A stretch of 64,000 bases of DNA from Culex pipiens pallens (Eukaryota; Arthropoda; Insecta; Diptera; Culicidae), in contig NC_068937.1 in assembly GCF_016801865.2 (NCBI RefSeq), positions 806,001-870,000 on the forward strand, in the 5' to 3' direction. Under the pieces are notes generated by a model that saw only the letters and a program-made list of their open reading frames with translations, had not been told where the DNA came from and searched no databases. Numbering within the stretch: the stretch's first letter is position 1; the number at the start of each line of letters is the position of its first letter. Shown piece after piece: positions 53,359 to 64,000 of the stretch. Position numbers and translations under genes: made by a program.

Positions 53359-55694
53359 ATCTTCAAACAAAATATGTAGAGAAAAATGCGATTAGACATG
53401 AACAGATATCAAAGGATTTTGCTAAATTAGCAGCTGGTCTGGTGTACCACTTCAAATTTTACTTTTTGAAACAGAGTTGATGTTTGTGGGGCAATAGTAA
53501 AATATTTCCTGCAATATTATACCAAAACTTAATCACTCACTTTTTTTATATATGCTGGCAGCTCTGAGCGTTAGAGGCTTAAATTTGTGAGTTTAAAAAG
53601 GGGCTGAAATTGGTAACCTGGTTAATGAAAGTAGTGTGTTACTTAAAATTGAAAAGTGTCAAATTTTGTCAAGGATTTTCGAAACAAAGAGAACAACTTA
53701 ATTCCAGGCTGTAAGGTCTATTGCGATCTGCGCAAGTTCACGATAAAACATAGAGCAAATCGAGTAATTTCTGTTCAACACAAGCTCGCCCCAACGGTTT
53801 CAGTTTCAGATTACTCTTTGATCTTCACCGCACACCATTTCGAACACTTCCGATAGATTTAATCCATACTCTTTCATCCACCCATCAACCAGCCAGCGCT
53901 GCCAGCGAAACCCATTCCCATTGGGGCGCATATTCGTTTAAGCGCTACCCCACTTTAAATAAGATAATCGACATTAGCTTAAACCTGCTCATTATACCTG
54001 CCCCCTCTCCCTCCAAAATTCCTCCTCCGTTTCCTTCGGGAGTTGCACTGAAATGGGCTCGAGCGCGAGATCGCGGCATGTGAACATTATCTGTAACTGT
54101 ACAATCCTTTATCACCGCGGTAGCAATTAAGTGCCGCCGCGATTGATCTCGGGGCTCGATCGTTGATTTTCGGATCGCGAGAGTGCGCGCTGCTGCAGTG
54201 GGGAAAGTGATAATGCCCACTCCGACCGAACAGCCAGCGCAGTGGTCAGCGCGAAATAGTGGAAATCGTAACCACACAGTTGGGCCAAAGAAACGCAAAA
54301 TAAAACAATAGACGGAAAAACCGCTGTGTATAGAATTGAAAGAGAATGGGAGAATCGAGTAAGTAAGAGGGAGAAATTCCGTCATGCAAGAGGTACATTT
54401 GGAAAGGGAGTGAATATGATAAATTTTATATTTGATTATTTTCTCAAAAACATTTAACAGAGTCAAATTCAGTTATAAAAACATAAGTTGGACTTATATA
54501 AGATTGTATTCATTTAATTCTTTTCTTTACAAACATCTCTGGAGTTCAATGAGCATTCCTGCAGAGAAAAAACTAACCCTTAAGTGACCTAAAACTACTT
54601 CTAAATATTAAACACAACTGTACCAGATATCGATAGAAACATTTTTTGGGCATGGTGTCTCGAAGAATATTGATAGTGTTACATTAAAACACACCAATTT
54701 TTGTTTTCAATGGACATTCACCAGGCAAATCAAGACGAATGAATTGGAGGGAAGAATGCTACAAGTAAAATCAGAAGACGAAGAACACACCCCACAAAGT
54801 GCCTACACTCTATCGAGCCGCTCAGAAGTTTTCTTGTTTTTTTCTTGCTCACCACACCACACATCTCACGTAAGAAGAGCATTTGAGGAAAAGATCAGCA
54901 CACTTGCGGCGGACAGCAGTACAAGCCGCACGATCTTTGAAAGAAATTGCGCAACGTGTAATGACTGCGATGCGGAACGAACCGGACAGGAATTTCAAAT
55001 TTCAAGTCTCCTGTCCTAGGACCTGGAAAGTCGATGCATTTTAGGTTGAATAAAGTTACAGGGGGAAAACTTGATTGGAAAAATTGAAAACGATGTTCTG
55101 TTAGACCAAGTCCAGTAAAATTTCCAATTAAATATTAGAAACTCCATATAAAAGTTAAAATTAATCTCAAAAACAAAAAAACCCAACCCGACAAATCACG
55201 GTGAACCGATTTCACACCTTCCAGGCGCGCCAACGGATCATCGGAGCTTCCGAACCACCTCACCGCCACCTTTTTTCCATTTCCATCTTCGGTTTCGTCG
55301 GTTCCGGGGCCTTGCCAGAAGAAACATCAATCATATGCCAGCGCAGCGCTCTTTTTTGCTTTGCGCCGAGAGTTTATTTTTCACCGCAGGAAAGTTTTTT
55401 GGTGTTTTTTGCTCTCCGCTTTTGGAAACTGTTTCGTTTTTTCCTCTCTCTCTCTCTCTGTGGATGTTTGTTGGTTTGTTTCTCTCGTCGAGACTGGAGT
55501 AGAGAGCGAGAAGAGAAGTGTATACGGATACATCGTAGGTGTGTTGGTACAGTGTTGTCAAACGAATATAAATATATAAATATATACAATAAATAAACTC
55601 AAACTTAAAATATAATAACATGAATAAATCAACGAAAATTGAAAAAAAACTCGTCAAAACAAAACAAATACTTACAATTTGATTATAGAGCTCT
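53359..55694. other. Intergenic sequence
   Basis: No exon or RNA gene was recognised. The stretch 54020-54260 is GC-richer and not visibly repetitive, possibly regulatory, but no specific site is supported. A CT run occurs at 55445-55460 and an AT run near 55564-55590. Confidence 0.4.
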
Positions 55695-56415
55695 AAAAGG
55701 CAGTATCCGACATAAACTAGAATTTCAGCCCAACATTTGCCGGACATCAGTCTGACATCCCACATTTTCTATAGCGTCGACATTATTTTAACTCGACAAT
55801 GTAATTTTTCGTACCGATATCGGCTTGGCAAATAGTCTAACATCGTGCTGACATTGGTTTTCCATGACGAGGATGTTTAAGCTCGACAGAATCAATTTTC
55901 GTACAAACATCGGCCAGACATACAGTCAGCAGCATCGGGACGACACTAGAATTACACGTCGACCCTGTTTTAGCCAGTCCATATCTTTTGTCGTACCGAA
56001 TCTGGCTTGGCATACAGTCAGACATCGTTTTGACACTGGTTTTACATGTCGAACCCGTTCTAGCCCGATAAAGTCATTTGTCGTACCGACATACAGTCAG
56101 ACATCGTGCTGGCCATACCGGATATTGGGCAGAAATGTCAATCTTGCCCGAAACAAATAATGTTCCGTTTTTCGCTTGACATACAGTCAGACATGGTATT
56201 GACACTGGTTTTACATGTCGACCCCGTATTAGCCCGATATTGTTATAAATCGTACCGACATCAGCTCGACATACAGTCAGCCACGTGGCTGGCCTCGGTA
56301 TTACACATCGACCCTGTTTTAGCCAGTCAAAGTAATTTATCGTACCGTTATCGGCCTGACATACAGTCTGACATCGTGCTGACAACAGTGTTACATGTCG
56401 ATCTTTCTAAGCCAG
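55695..56415 (+). repeat. ~110-bp minisatellite (GACATACAGTCAGACATCG units)
   Basis: About six to seven diverged units share, in order, 'gacatacagtcagacatcgt', 'gacactggttttacatgtcg', 'accctgttttagcc' and 'cgtaccgacatcgg'. One unit (near 56110-56160) contains unrelated insert-like sequence. It is rich in TGTCGA/TCGACA words and not AT-biased, unlike the other arrays of the window. Confidence 0.85.
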
Positions 56416-57342
56416 ACATCATTTGGGTTATTTTCTGCAAACTCACACAAAATCGTAAAAAGTTGCCCCGACCCCGCTTCGATTTACATGAAACTTTGTT
56501 CCAAAAAGTAATTGTGTTCCCTGATCACGAATCCGAGGTTCTTTTTTCGATATCTCGTGGCAGTAGGGTGGTGGCGACCCCTTCCATTTTTGAACATGCG
56601 AAAAAAGACGTGTTTTTCAATAATTTGCAGCCTTAAATGGTGATGATACGAAATTTTGATGTCAAATGGACTTTGATGTAAAATTGAACGCCCGATTTGG
56701 TAGCGTACTCAGAATTCTGAAAAAAAAACAAACATGTTTCAAAACCTTCGCCCCTTTTTTAGTGATTAGACCGTATTTTCTTTTTGAGCCATGTTAATTT
56801 TAAGGCAAATTTAATGTACCAAATCTGAAATAACTAAGAATTTTTCATTTTTCCATTTAGAACTCGTAATTGTAATTCATATTATTTAAAGAAAGGATAA
56901 GGTCATCATATTTTGCCTATAGTTCCCAGTGAGTTTGTTGTTGTTGTGACGATTAGCTCGACATCGTTCAAGTTTTCTGAAAATCTGATAACCTCATTCA
57001 AGCTGAAATTTCTCAGGTATTCGAAGTAGCCAAATTTCTTCACCATGCCCAAGCTACCTTTATTTGGCAGCCCTGCCCAACTTTTCCATCTGTCTGCGTA
57101 CCATCAAACCTCCGCTTCGCGCTGGTATTCGTGCCAACCAGCCTGTTGATCCGCCATGGTTTCTCTCTCTGTTCCTATGGTCGGATCGCGCTCAACGTAC
57201 CGCTGCCTGACGAAGGATCGACCCAAAAGCAAAAGACACAATAAACGCACGGCGGCGGCGGCGGTCAACTTCAATCGAAACTCAGACCTGGTCGTCGGGG
57301 TTCCCAGTCAGCTTTTGTGCTCCCGATCGGCCCGAGCCGACT
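56416..57342. other. Upstream region of the Frizzled-type gene
   Basis: The left part (56416-56730) looks like a diverged interspersed repeat of AT-rich type. From 57060 the sequence is mixed-composition and probably contains proximal regulatory DNA, including a (GGC)n run at 57251-57262. Confidence 0.4.
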
Positions 57343-57377
57343 TCAGTCACTGAGAGACGGTTATCGAGCACGGACGT
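57343..57377 (+). promoter_or_regulatory. Inr + DPE core promoter of the Frizzled-type gene
   Basis: TCAGTC at 57343-57348 matches the insect initiator with A+1 at 57345. GGACGT at 57372-57377 lies exactly at +28 to +33 and fits the DPE consensus RGWYVT at every position. The downstream leader would be 358 nt to the ATG at 57703. No TATA box is visible at -30. The paired match at exact spacing is good evidence; use in vivo is inference. Confidence 0.65.
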
Positions 57378-57702
57378 GCTTTTTTGTTGTTCGGCTGCGC
57401 AACCTAAAGTGTGGTTGAATCGTGAATACGCAAGGAGTGTTAGCTATACGAACTATTTGTTACGGCGAATCGGTTCTAATGCAGATGCAGCAGTGTGTAA
57501 AGGGTGAAGTTTTGAAAAGGGGTGAAACGGTGTAAACTTCGGAAGTCCCCTTGCTGTATGGGACGCGAAACGTGCAGTTTCAGCAAGCCAATATACAATG
57601 AATGTTGTTTAGAAGAGTTGTGTGGAGTTGTGTGAGCAAGAAACGGTTATATTGTCGTGAGTGTAACTCGTAAATCAACTGGAAATCTAGCAGAAATCAA
57701 CC

Positions 57703-57948
57703 ATGGCACCGCCAACCAAGTGCCTCAACTTACTGGGATTAACGCTGACAGTGCTGGCGATCGGAGCGGTTTGCGCTGTCGATGAGCTCAAGTGTGAACT
57801 GATCACGGTTTCGGCGTGCCAAAATTTGGTGTACAACATGACGGTGGCCTCGGCTCCGATGGCCATGACCAACGGTTCCGGAAACTCAACCAGCGGCGAA
57901 CACAGCGAATCTACTGGAATCCGCTCCCAGCTCGATGCCGAACTTCTG
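57703..57948 (+). CDS. Frizzled-type cysteine-rich-domain protein, first coding exon
   Basis: ATG at 57703 (context AACCATGG) starts an 82-codon exon ending at CTG|GTGAGT (57948/57949, phase 0). Residues ~8-25 form a hydrophobic signal peptide (LLGLTLTVLAIGAVCA). Residues ~31-47 read CELITVSACQNLVYNMT, the opening signature of the Frizzled cysteine-rich domain (C-x-x-I-x4-C-x4-YNxT). The following segment has extra N-glycosylation sequons (NGS, NST) and then SQLDAELL, which fits the Q-x-x-A-x-L position but about 18 residues later than in Frizzled receptors. It could be a Frizzled Wnt receptor, a Corin-like protease or another CRD protein; the deciding exons lie beyond the window. Confidence 0.7.
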
Positions 57949-60900
57949 GTGAGTGTCTTATCAGCCGAACGTAAATGTTGTTTACGGACCAAAATGGTTT
58001 AGTTTTATTATTCGTTCAGATATACACAACACAACACACTATCAGTCTCAATATTCCATCCAGTCCATGAAATCGGGGAACGAATTCAACGGTGTGTGTT
58101 GCGAACAGAAGAACGAAAGTGTACGGGGCAAAAAACACCACAAAATTTGATGCGCCGAAACCGGTTGTGCCGCGCACTAATGGTACCACTATAGGATTGA
58201 CGCAAAATTTTGGCAGACAAATTTTCTAAATTTTAAAATTTAATTCTGTTGCAAACTGCTTGTCAGATTTCAAAATAACCTTGCAAAATTTTTGAATTGA
58301 CCCAATAATATTCCCCAAATTTCAACCACTGTGCAGTGTGTCTGTTCGGGCCTTCCTTCCAGTCGGTATCTCCGTATCTTTTCGGATTCTCCGCGATCGG
58401 TTCATGCCGCGGTACGCGCTTTTCTTTCACCTTCCCGATGGGCAACGGGACCTGTTTTCGGCACATGTCACAAGTTTCCAAAATCTTTGATAGAACCACC
58501 AACTTTCGTCCAACTCCCACCCATTTCGCCAATTACCCATCCGTCCAAAAACAGCACCGCCGACCCTATTTTAATGGTTACCTCGTCATTCTCCTCCGTC
58601 GACGAAGCCCAGGTAAAGGCGGCAACCGAGCAGGCTGCGGCGGCGGCAGCTATCTGCTCGCGCAAAGGGAAGAATAGCAGCGAATTGCTTTTAAAGTATT
58701 ATTTCGTTCTCTGAAGGAGATTCCGCCAACATGATTCCAACCGCGGGGCGGCTGACCGAGTCTCTGGAACTGGGTGGAGTGGAGAGATCGGTGCGCGGCT
58801 AGAAGCTTTGCAAGCGGGGTTGTGAAATTGTGAAGGCAAAGCTTTGATGATCGTTCCTCGCGAAAGAGGGCGATCTTGAGCTTAATCTACCTGATGGAAT
58901 TGGGGCTTTCTGACGTTTTTCGATAATTCCTGAAACTGACAGTTTTTGATTATTCAGTCCAGTTCGTCGCGTAACTTTTCCAAATAGAAACTTATCACTA
59001 CGAAGAGCATAAAATGTGTTTGCGGTCATAAATTTGTATACGAAGCTATCTTATCTATATAGCCTTTTATATATATTATATATTCTTCATACGCTGAGAC
59101 CGCGGCACCAAAAAGGTACCGCCACAGATTTGCTCTTCACGGGGGGACACCGCCCATTTCCCGAGACGTTAATTGCGAAATCAGGTTCAGGCCCCACGTC
59201 TTCTTCCTCCGTTCTGCAATCGTCGATCAGTCGCTGATAATTGATATTTAATTAAACAATTATACGTCCATCTACATCAGAAAAAAAAACGATCGCTTGA
59301 GCGCAAGCTTTTAAGCCTCGGTAAAATTCCTCGGACTGTGACTTTGAACGGTTCGGGCCGCACCACATTTGGTCATAAATGGTCCTAATTGATCCACTTT
59401 CTTCGATATATATGGTTGGGCGCGCGGCAGACGCTCACATGTCAAGAGCGAGGGAACTATGTGTGTGCTAAGTGAATTCCGTCAATTGCTGTTTGTTTGA
59501 TTTATACACACCTTGCCCCCCTCAAAGTACCCCCACCACAGGAGAACGGAGCATTTTGATAAGATTGCCGCGGCGGCATCGTCTTTGAAATGTTTTTTCC
59601 CCCCTCGGACCAGCCTGAGAATCGAGCGTCGAAAAGCTTTTAGCACCTTGGCGCGCAACAAGTGATTCACCCCGTCCGTTTTCGGGCTAGCGCGCGGCTT
59701 ATCAAAAAGATCGTCAACGCCGAGATTTGGGGACACGGTTCTTCGATCTGGTTTCCGGAACCGTCGTGGTCAATTAATGCTGCCGCTCAGTCACGCAATG
59801 GATCTCGCGTGTGCGAAAAGCAAACATCCATAATTGAAAGAGTACGCGACGTGCGATGTCTCGCCGGAGATAGCTCACGGCTGACGGAACATGGCCCGCG
59901 ATGCCCTTATAAGTGGGAAGACGACGACGACGACGTCGGAATCGTCTCGTCACGGCTTGTCATTTTAATTGCATTCTAATTCACTCTCCCGAGAGTTGGC
60001 CAAGTACGGCTTGCGCCTTCCAATTACACCCGTAAAGTCGCTAGAGGCCCGAAGAGTCGTCGTCGTCGTCGTTCTCTGTGTGACTGCCGCCTCTAGCCGG
60101 TTTTTACGAGCGGAATGAAGTAATTAATGGCTTGCAGCGGTGTGTGGTTGATTCACCGGTGCACGGCCGGCGCTTGCCGCAAGAGAGCGGGTGGTCGTCC
60201 AGAACGGTGCTTCTCAACCCGGGGATGTTTCGGTTTTGCAATCGAATTCAATTGAAGCTTTACTACCGGGGTTTTCCCACCTGTCACGGCATTTTGGTGG
60301 ATCCAGCTCTACCAGCATTTTTCGTGACTGGGTTGCTTTGACTAGCCTGACAAATTTCCCTCTGGGAGATTCCAAACCCAAATGCTGAACCAACTCTGCT
60401 AGCAATTTTCGTGACTGGGTTGCTTTGACCAATCTGTCAAATTTCTGACTGGGAGTTCCCAAACCCAAATGTAGGTGGCGCACGGTCGCTAAGGAGAACC
60501 GTCCCAGTAAAAAAAACAATCAACCCACATGTTGCTTTGACCAATCTGTCAAATTTAATTTTAGGAGCCAAGCTCAAACGTAGGTGGCGCGCTGTCGCTA
60601 AGGCGAACCGTCCCAGTAAGAAAACAATCCACCATCTGAAATCGCTTCCAAACGAGCTCTTATCAGCTAGACCCATCTCACGCACTGCTCAACGTGCGTA
60701 ACTTGGTAAACTCGGACTCCAGTGCTTCTCACGATGCCCCGGGGCCGATAAAACGCGCACAGGACCACCCCTCGATCGCGTTTACGACCTGCGGAACCCA
60801 GATTGAAAGAGACACCGCAGATGACTTCGGTAGCGCTGAACTTTCACATCCCGCGCGCGATGGAGAAACGCCAAAATTAATTACACGAGTACGGTCGCGA

Positions 60901-63900
60901 AGCTTTGCGGCTAGCTCACAATGATTTCTCGATAGCACAAAAAAGAAGAAGCCTTTCTCGGGTCGACCAAAAAAAAGATCGTTAAGCTCACTCGATGACG
61001 GATAATCTGCACCGCACCGCTCTCTAGCCGAGGAGATTGACTCGAGCTCAACGACTCGCACAAAAAAACTGGAGACTCGTCAGTGGCAAGCTGCCAGCAG
61101 CCTACTTTGATGAAATGAAGAAAAGCTCAAGCCGATCTACAACTTGATTTATATTTCGTTTCGTATGGAGCGTACCTCCCAACCAGCAGCAGCAGGCCAT
61201 GGGAAAGGCGATCAAGTTGGCCGGGGATCGAGTCGAGTCAGCTCAACAACAAAAAATCAGACAAACGAAAGAACCGGCAAAGAGCAAAGCGAAGAACATG
61301 GGCAGGCGGCGCAGAGGGACGGTGATGACGGTTAATCCCTAAATTGTTAATCGAAGCTTGATGCTCGACCAGGTATAAGCCGGATCGGTATTCTAATTCC
61401 TTTCAACTCGGCTTCGGCTCAATCGAAGGTTGGGGAAGCAACGGGCAGGGAATGTAATCGATACGCTCTTCATCTCGTTTTGCTCATTACACTTGAATGA
61501 AGCGATTATTGACATTTAATCTGGACTCGGGGCCGACCCCGGGCCAGTCTACGCGCTCGTCGTCGGCTTTTCAAAGATTAAACGACGGAAGCCGACAGAA
61601 CGATTTTTTTCCGAATTGAGCACCGCATTTTGGCAGAATGAAAAGCAATTGGGGAAAGTCCTTTTTAATACATCTGACAGCAAACAGGGTGAACCTCCCT
61701 CACACAGTCGATGCTTGTTGATTTCTGTTGACGAAAAGTGTGAAAACCCTCACTTGAGAGTTCTCGGAAAAAGCTAGTCCTAAACAAACGGCAACCTCTC
61801 GAAAGAAATGCTTCTGAAGAGGATAGAAGCAGGATGTGTGTGTCTCTTCACAGCTGCCTGAATGCTTGCCGGGTTCGCCGCAGGATTTTTATGGTCCCAA
61901 TAGCACCTACAGTGAGTGGAGCTAATTTCCGATAATGCTGCAACTCGGTTGCAACTTGGGCAATGATCGCCTGCTGTAAAATGAAACGATCTTGGAAGCG
62001 TCGATCTTCGTAAAGGAAAAGTCATCCCACAAATTCGGAACAGTTTATAAAACGCCCATTGTTTGAAAATAAAATAAAAATTTAAAATTGAACGTAATGA
62101 TATTCCAGAGATCTTTTGATTGACGTATCGAACGACTGCAAATTTTAACTTTTTTCATCAAGTTTTTGACGACTCTTGAAATCAACAAATTCGAAAAACT
62201 TTTTGTTTTAAAAGATGTAAACAAAATTTGATTCTCTCCAGGAGTGCGTATTTCTTACAAAATAAATACTCAAAGCGCTCAGTGCAATAAAAATCAAGCT
62301 TTGTTATGCTTTTAATAAAGATTGATAGATTAAGTAAAATTCAGATGTTCCTCAATTGCGGGATGCACAATAACATCCCACAATTATAAAACAGGCCATT
62401 TTGAGACAGTGTTTGGCTGCTCTTGATAAACTGGGCTTGTAATGCAGTATGTTGTTCAAATTGAACTACTTTTACTAGTAAAATATCAAGAGAATTGCCT
62501 AAACAAGGTCCTAAACATAGTAGGGTCGACAAAAGTGTAAATCGACATACGAAATCTGAAGAAAAGGATAACTGACATTTTTCTACGGGGATAAACAATC
62601 ACCCTGCAAAAGATTCTCCCAAGTTCTCATGCGCCACCTGCATCTCAAACATCGAACCCACTGTCGGGTCGATGTAAAGCCACAAACGTCGACCCGCGCG
62701 GAACCGCCAAACAACAACTTTTCGAGCACGTTCCACGGATTTCATCCGTAAAAATCGACCCTAACGTTGCGCGGTTCGCCGGTTCGTTTGCCAGCTTGTT
62801 ATTATTATTGTGCAAAATTCTGCAAAGCTGTTCGGAGTCCTCCCGTCACAGCCTCCATCGTCGGCGATCACCAATGTCGATTGTGAAGCGGAGCGATGCG
62901 ATGCGAATCGCTGATGATGATGATGATGGTGATGTTTTTGCTGGGCCCCGAAACAACCGGAGGGTTCAGGAGTGCTGCGCAGAAAGAATCGTGAGGTGGC
63001 TATGTGATACCTATGGTCGTCGGCGGCAGGCCCGGAGGTACCAAGGGGCGAGCGGAGTACACTCTCAAAGTGCCGACTTTGATCTTTTTCTCGTTCCTCT
63101 TTTTCTTTCCCTGCTCCTTCTCGTCTCTCTTTCTCTGTGCGCATTCGGTTTTTATTACTGGCTTCGCCTGGATTCGGTCGCTTGCGTATGGTTGTGTCTG
63201 CACCGACGTTTTGCGCAAAATCCTCCGAAAAGGACCCACACGGAGGGGTCTATAATTAATCAAAAAGTGGCATGTAAATCTTAATTTGATTTAAATATGA
63301 CAGCATGGTTTAATTTTTACAAATGTTTTATTCCGATCTCCTTTGATCTTCCCTCCCTGCACGGATTCGCTTCCTTCCACTCTACAAACTCTCAGGAGTG
63401 TGGTTCAGTGGAGTAATTTTGGCAATTACACGATCTTCGCCTCCTTCCTCACGCCGCCGCCGATTCTTTTGAAAATTTAATTTCATTTTCATAACTTAAC
63501 GCCAAACTATTAAAGCTAATTTCGTTTATTTATCTTTTCGATCCTGCACTCTTTGGAGCCGCGCCACGAGCACCAAGAGAGAATGATCGCCAGCCCGGAA
63601 CGGGTCGGACTGTACGGTGTGTCGGCAAAGATCAAAGCCAGGCGAACCACACGCTTCTCCATTACCTCTCGCGCAAATGTGGGGTCTGTCTCCCCCTCCC
63701 TGAATGGGTTGGATGGACGGTGCTCGCTCACAAAGCCCATGAAAGAGTACACACAGAGTGTGTAGTTTATGTTATTAAATTAAGCTGCGCCCGACCGACC
63801 GACGACCTACCGACCGGCTCACTCAATGTGTGTAAATTTTGATTATTTGTTTTAATCCAGGCAGTTTAATGGCGGATATAATTCTGAAACCGGTGTGGAG

Positions 63901-64000
63901 CGATCGATTTCATTAGAGCCGCGCGGCTACCTCACTCAAACTTCTTCGTCTCATCTGAGATGGTGAAACAGCGATATGATTTAAATTGCAACAGGTTGCG
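57949..64000. other. First intron of the Frizzled-type gene (continues past window)
   Basis: No second exon was recognised in 6 kb. Composition is more GC-rich than the lectin introns and largely non-repetitive, with a (CGT)n run at 60056-60071 and tandem duplications at 60325-60640. Open frames such as 58331-58714 and 62796-63284 have no recognised domain. Confidence 0.5.
60325..60640 (+). repeat. Short tandem duplications in the Frizzled-type intron
   Basis: The motif GTTGCTTTGACCAATCTGTC and close variants occur at about 60339, 60419 and 60532. The block 'gtaggtggcgc..gtcgctaagg' to 'gaaccgtcccagtaa' occurs at about 60470 and 60580. Units of about 80 and 113 bp have been duplicated and diverged. 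Confidence 0.65.

Noticed and set aside
58331..58714. Possible second exon of the Frizzled-type gene
   Set aside because: No match to the rest of a Frizzled CRD (no further cysteine spacing) and no convincing acceptor in phase 0.

Overview
This window looks like nuclear DNA of an insect, most probably a culicine mosquito such as Culex. The basis is: spliced genes with 51-57 bp introns beside introns of 13-34 kb; GC-richer exons in AT-rich non-coding DNA; many TA-flanked and inverted-repeat miniature transposons; repeat families of the kind seen in culicine genomes; and one 100-N scaffold gap. The species assignment is inference. No prokaryotic, CRISPR, rRNA or intact tRNA feature is visible.

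Four protein-coding loci can be supported. (1) A plus-strand C-type-lectin-domain gene runs from before the window to 51168. It has exons at 2062-2191, 36300-36414, 49221-49381 and 49439-51168, all joining in frame. The product is a lectin fold without the usual calcium/sugar motifs, followed by a small cysteine module and a long Thr/Ser/Glu-rich tail. (2) A minus-strand luciferase/4-coumarate-CoA-ligase-like acyl-CoA synthetase (45631-48671) lies nested, in the opposite direction, inside the last long intron of the lectin gene. Its reading frame is interrupted by a 1,358-bp inverted-repeat element flanked by a perfect 9-bp target duplication; without the element and one duplication copy it reads as a continuous 540-residue frame. 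(3) A minus-strand exosome subunit RRP46/EXOSC5 (52322-53028, two exons, 217 residues) converges on the lectin gene. (4) The first coding exon of a Frizzled-CRD protein (57703-57948, plus strand) sits behind a well-matched Inr+DPE core promoter, and its intron runs to the window end.

The space between is mostly intron. From 2.2 to 36.3 kb and from 36.4 to 45.6 kb it alternates between single-copy islands and repeats. The most striking repeats are seven arrays of related 9-bp units (TTTTGTCAA, TTTTGACAA and variants; about 6.4 kb in total) within 28 kb of one gene. There are also 8-, 11- and 36-bp arrays, a four-copy ~320-bp tandem repeat rich in the palindrome CATGTAAATTTACATG, and a ~110-bp minisatellite near the Frizzled-type gene. 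Because 9 is a multiple of 3, the 9-bp arrays produce very long but meaningless open frames.

Datable insertions include a 301-bp solo LTR with a perfect 5-bp duplication, a 3.45-kb TA-flanked element carrying a second nested element, a 919-bp TA-flanked element, a 1,058-bp element with ~310-bp inverted arms, and a nearly perfect 191-bp-arm hairpin. I see no gene network; the neighbours have unrelated roles and share only position.
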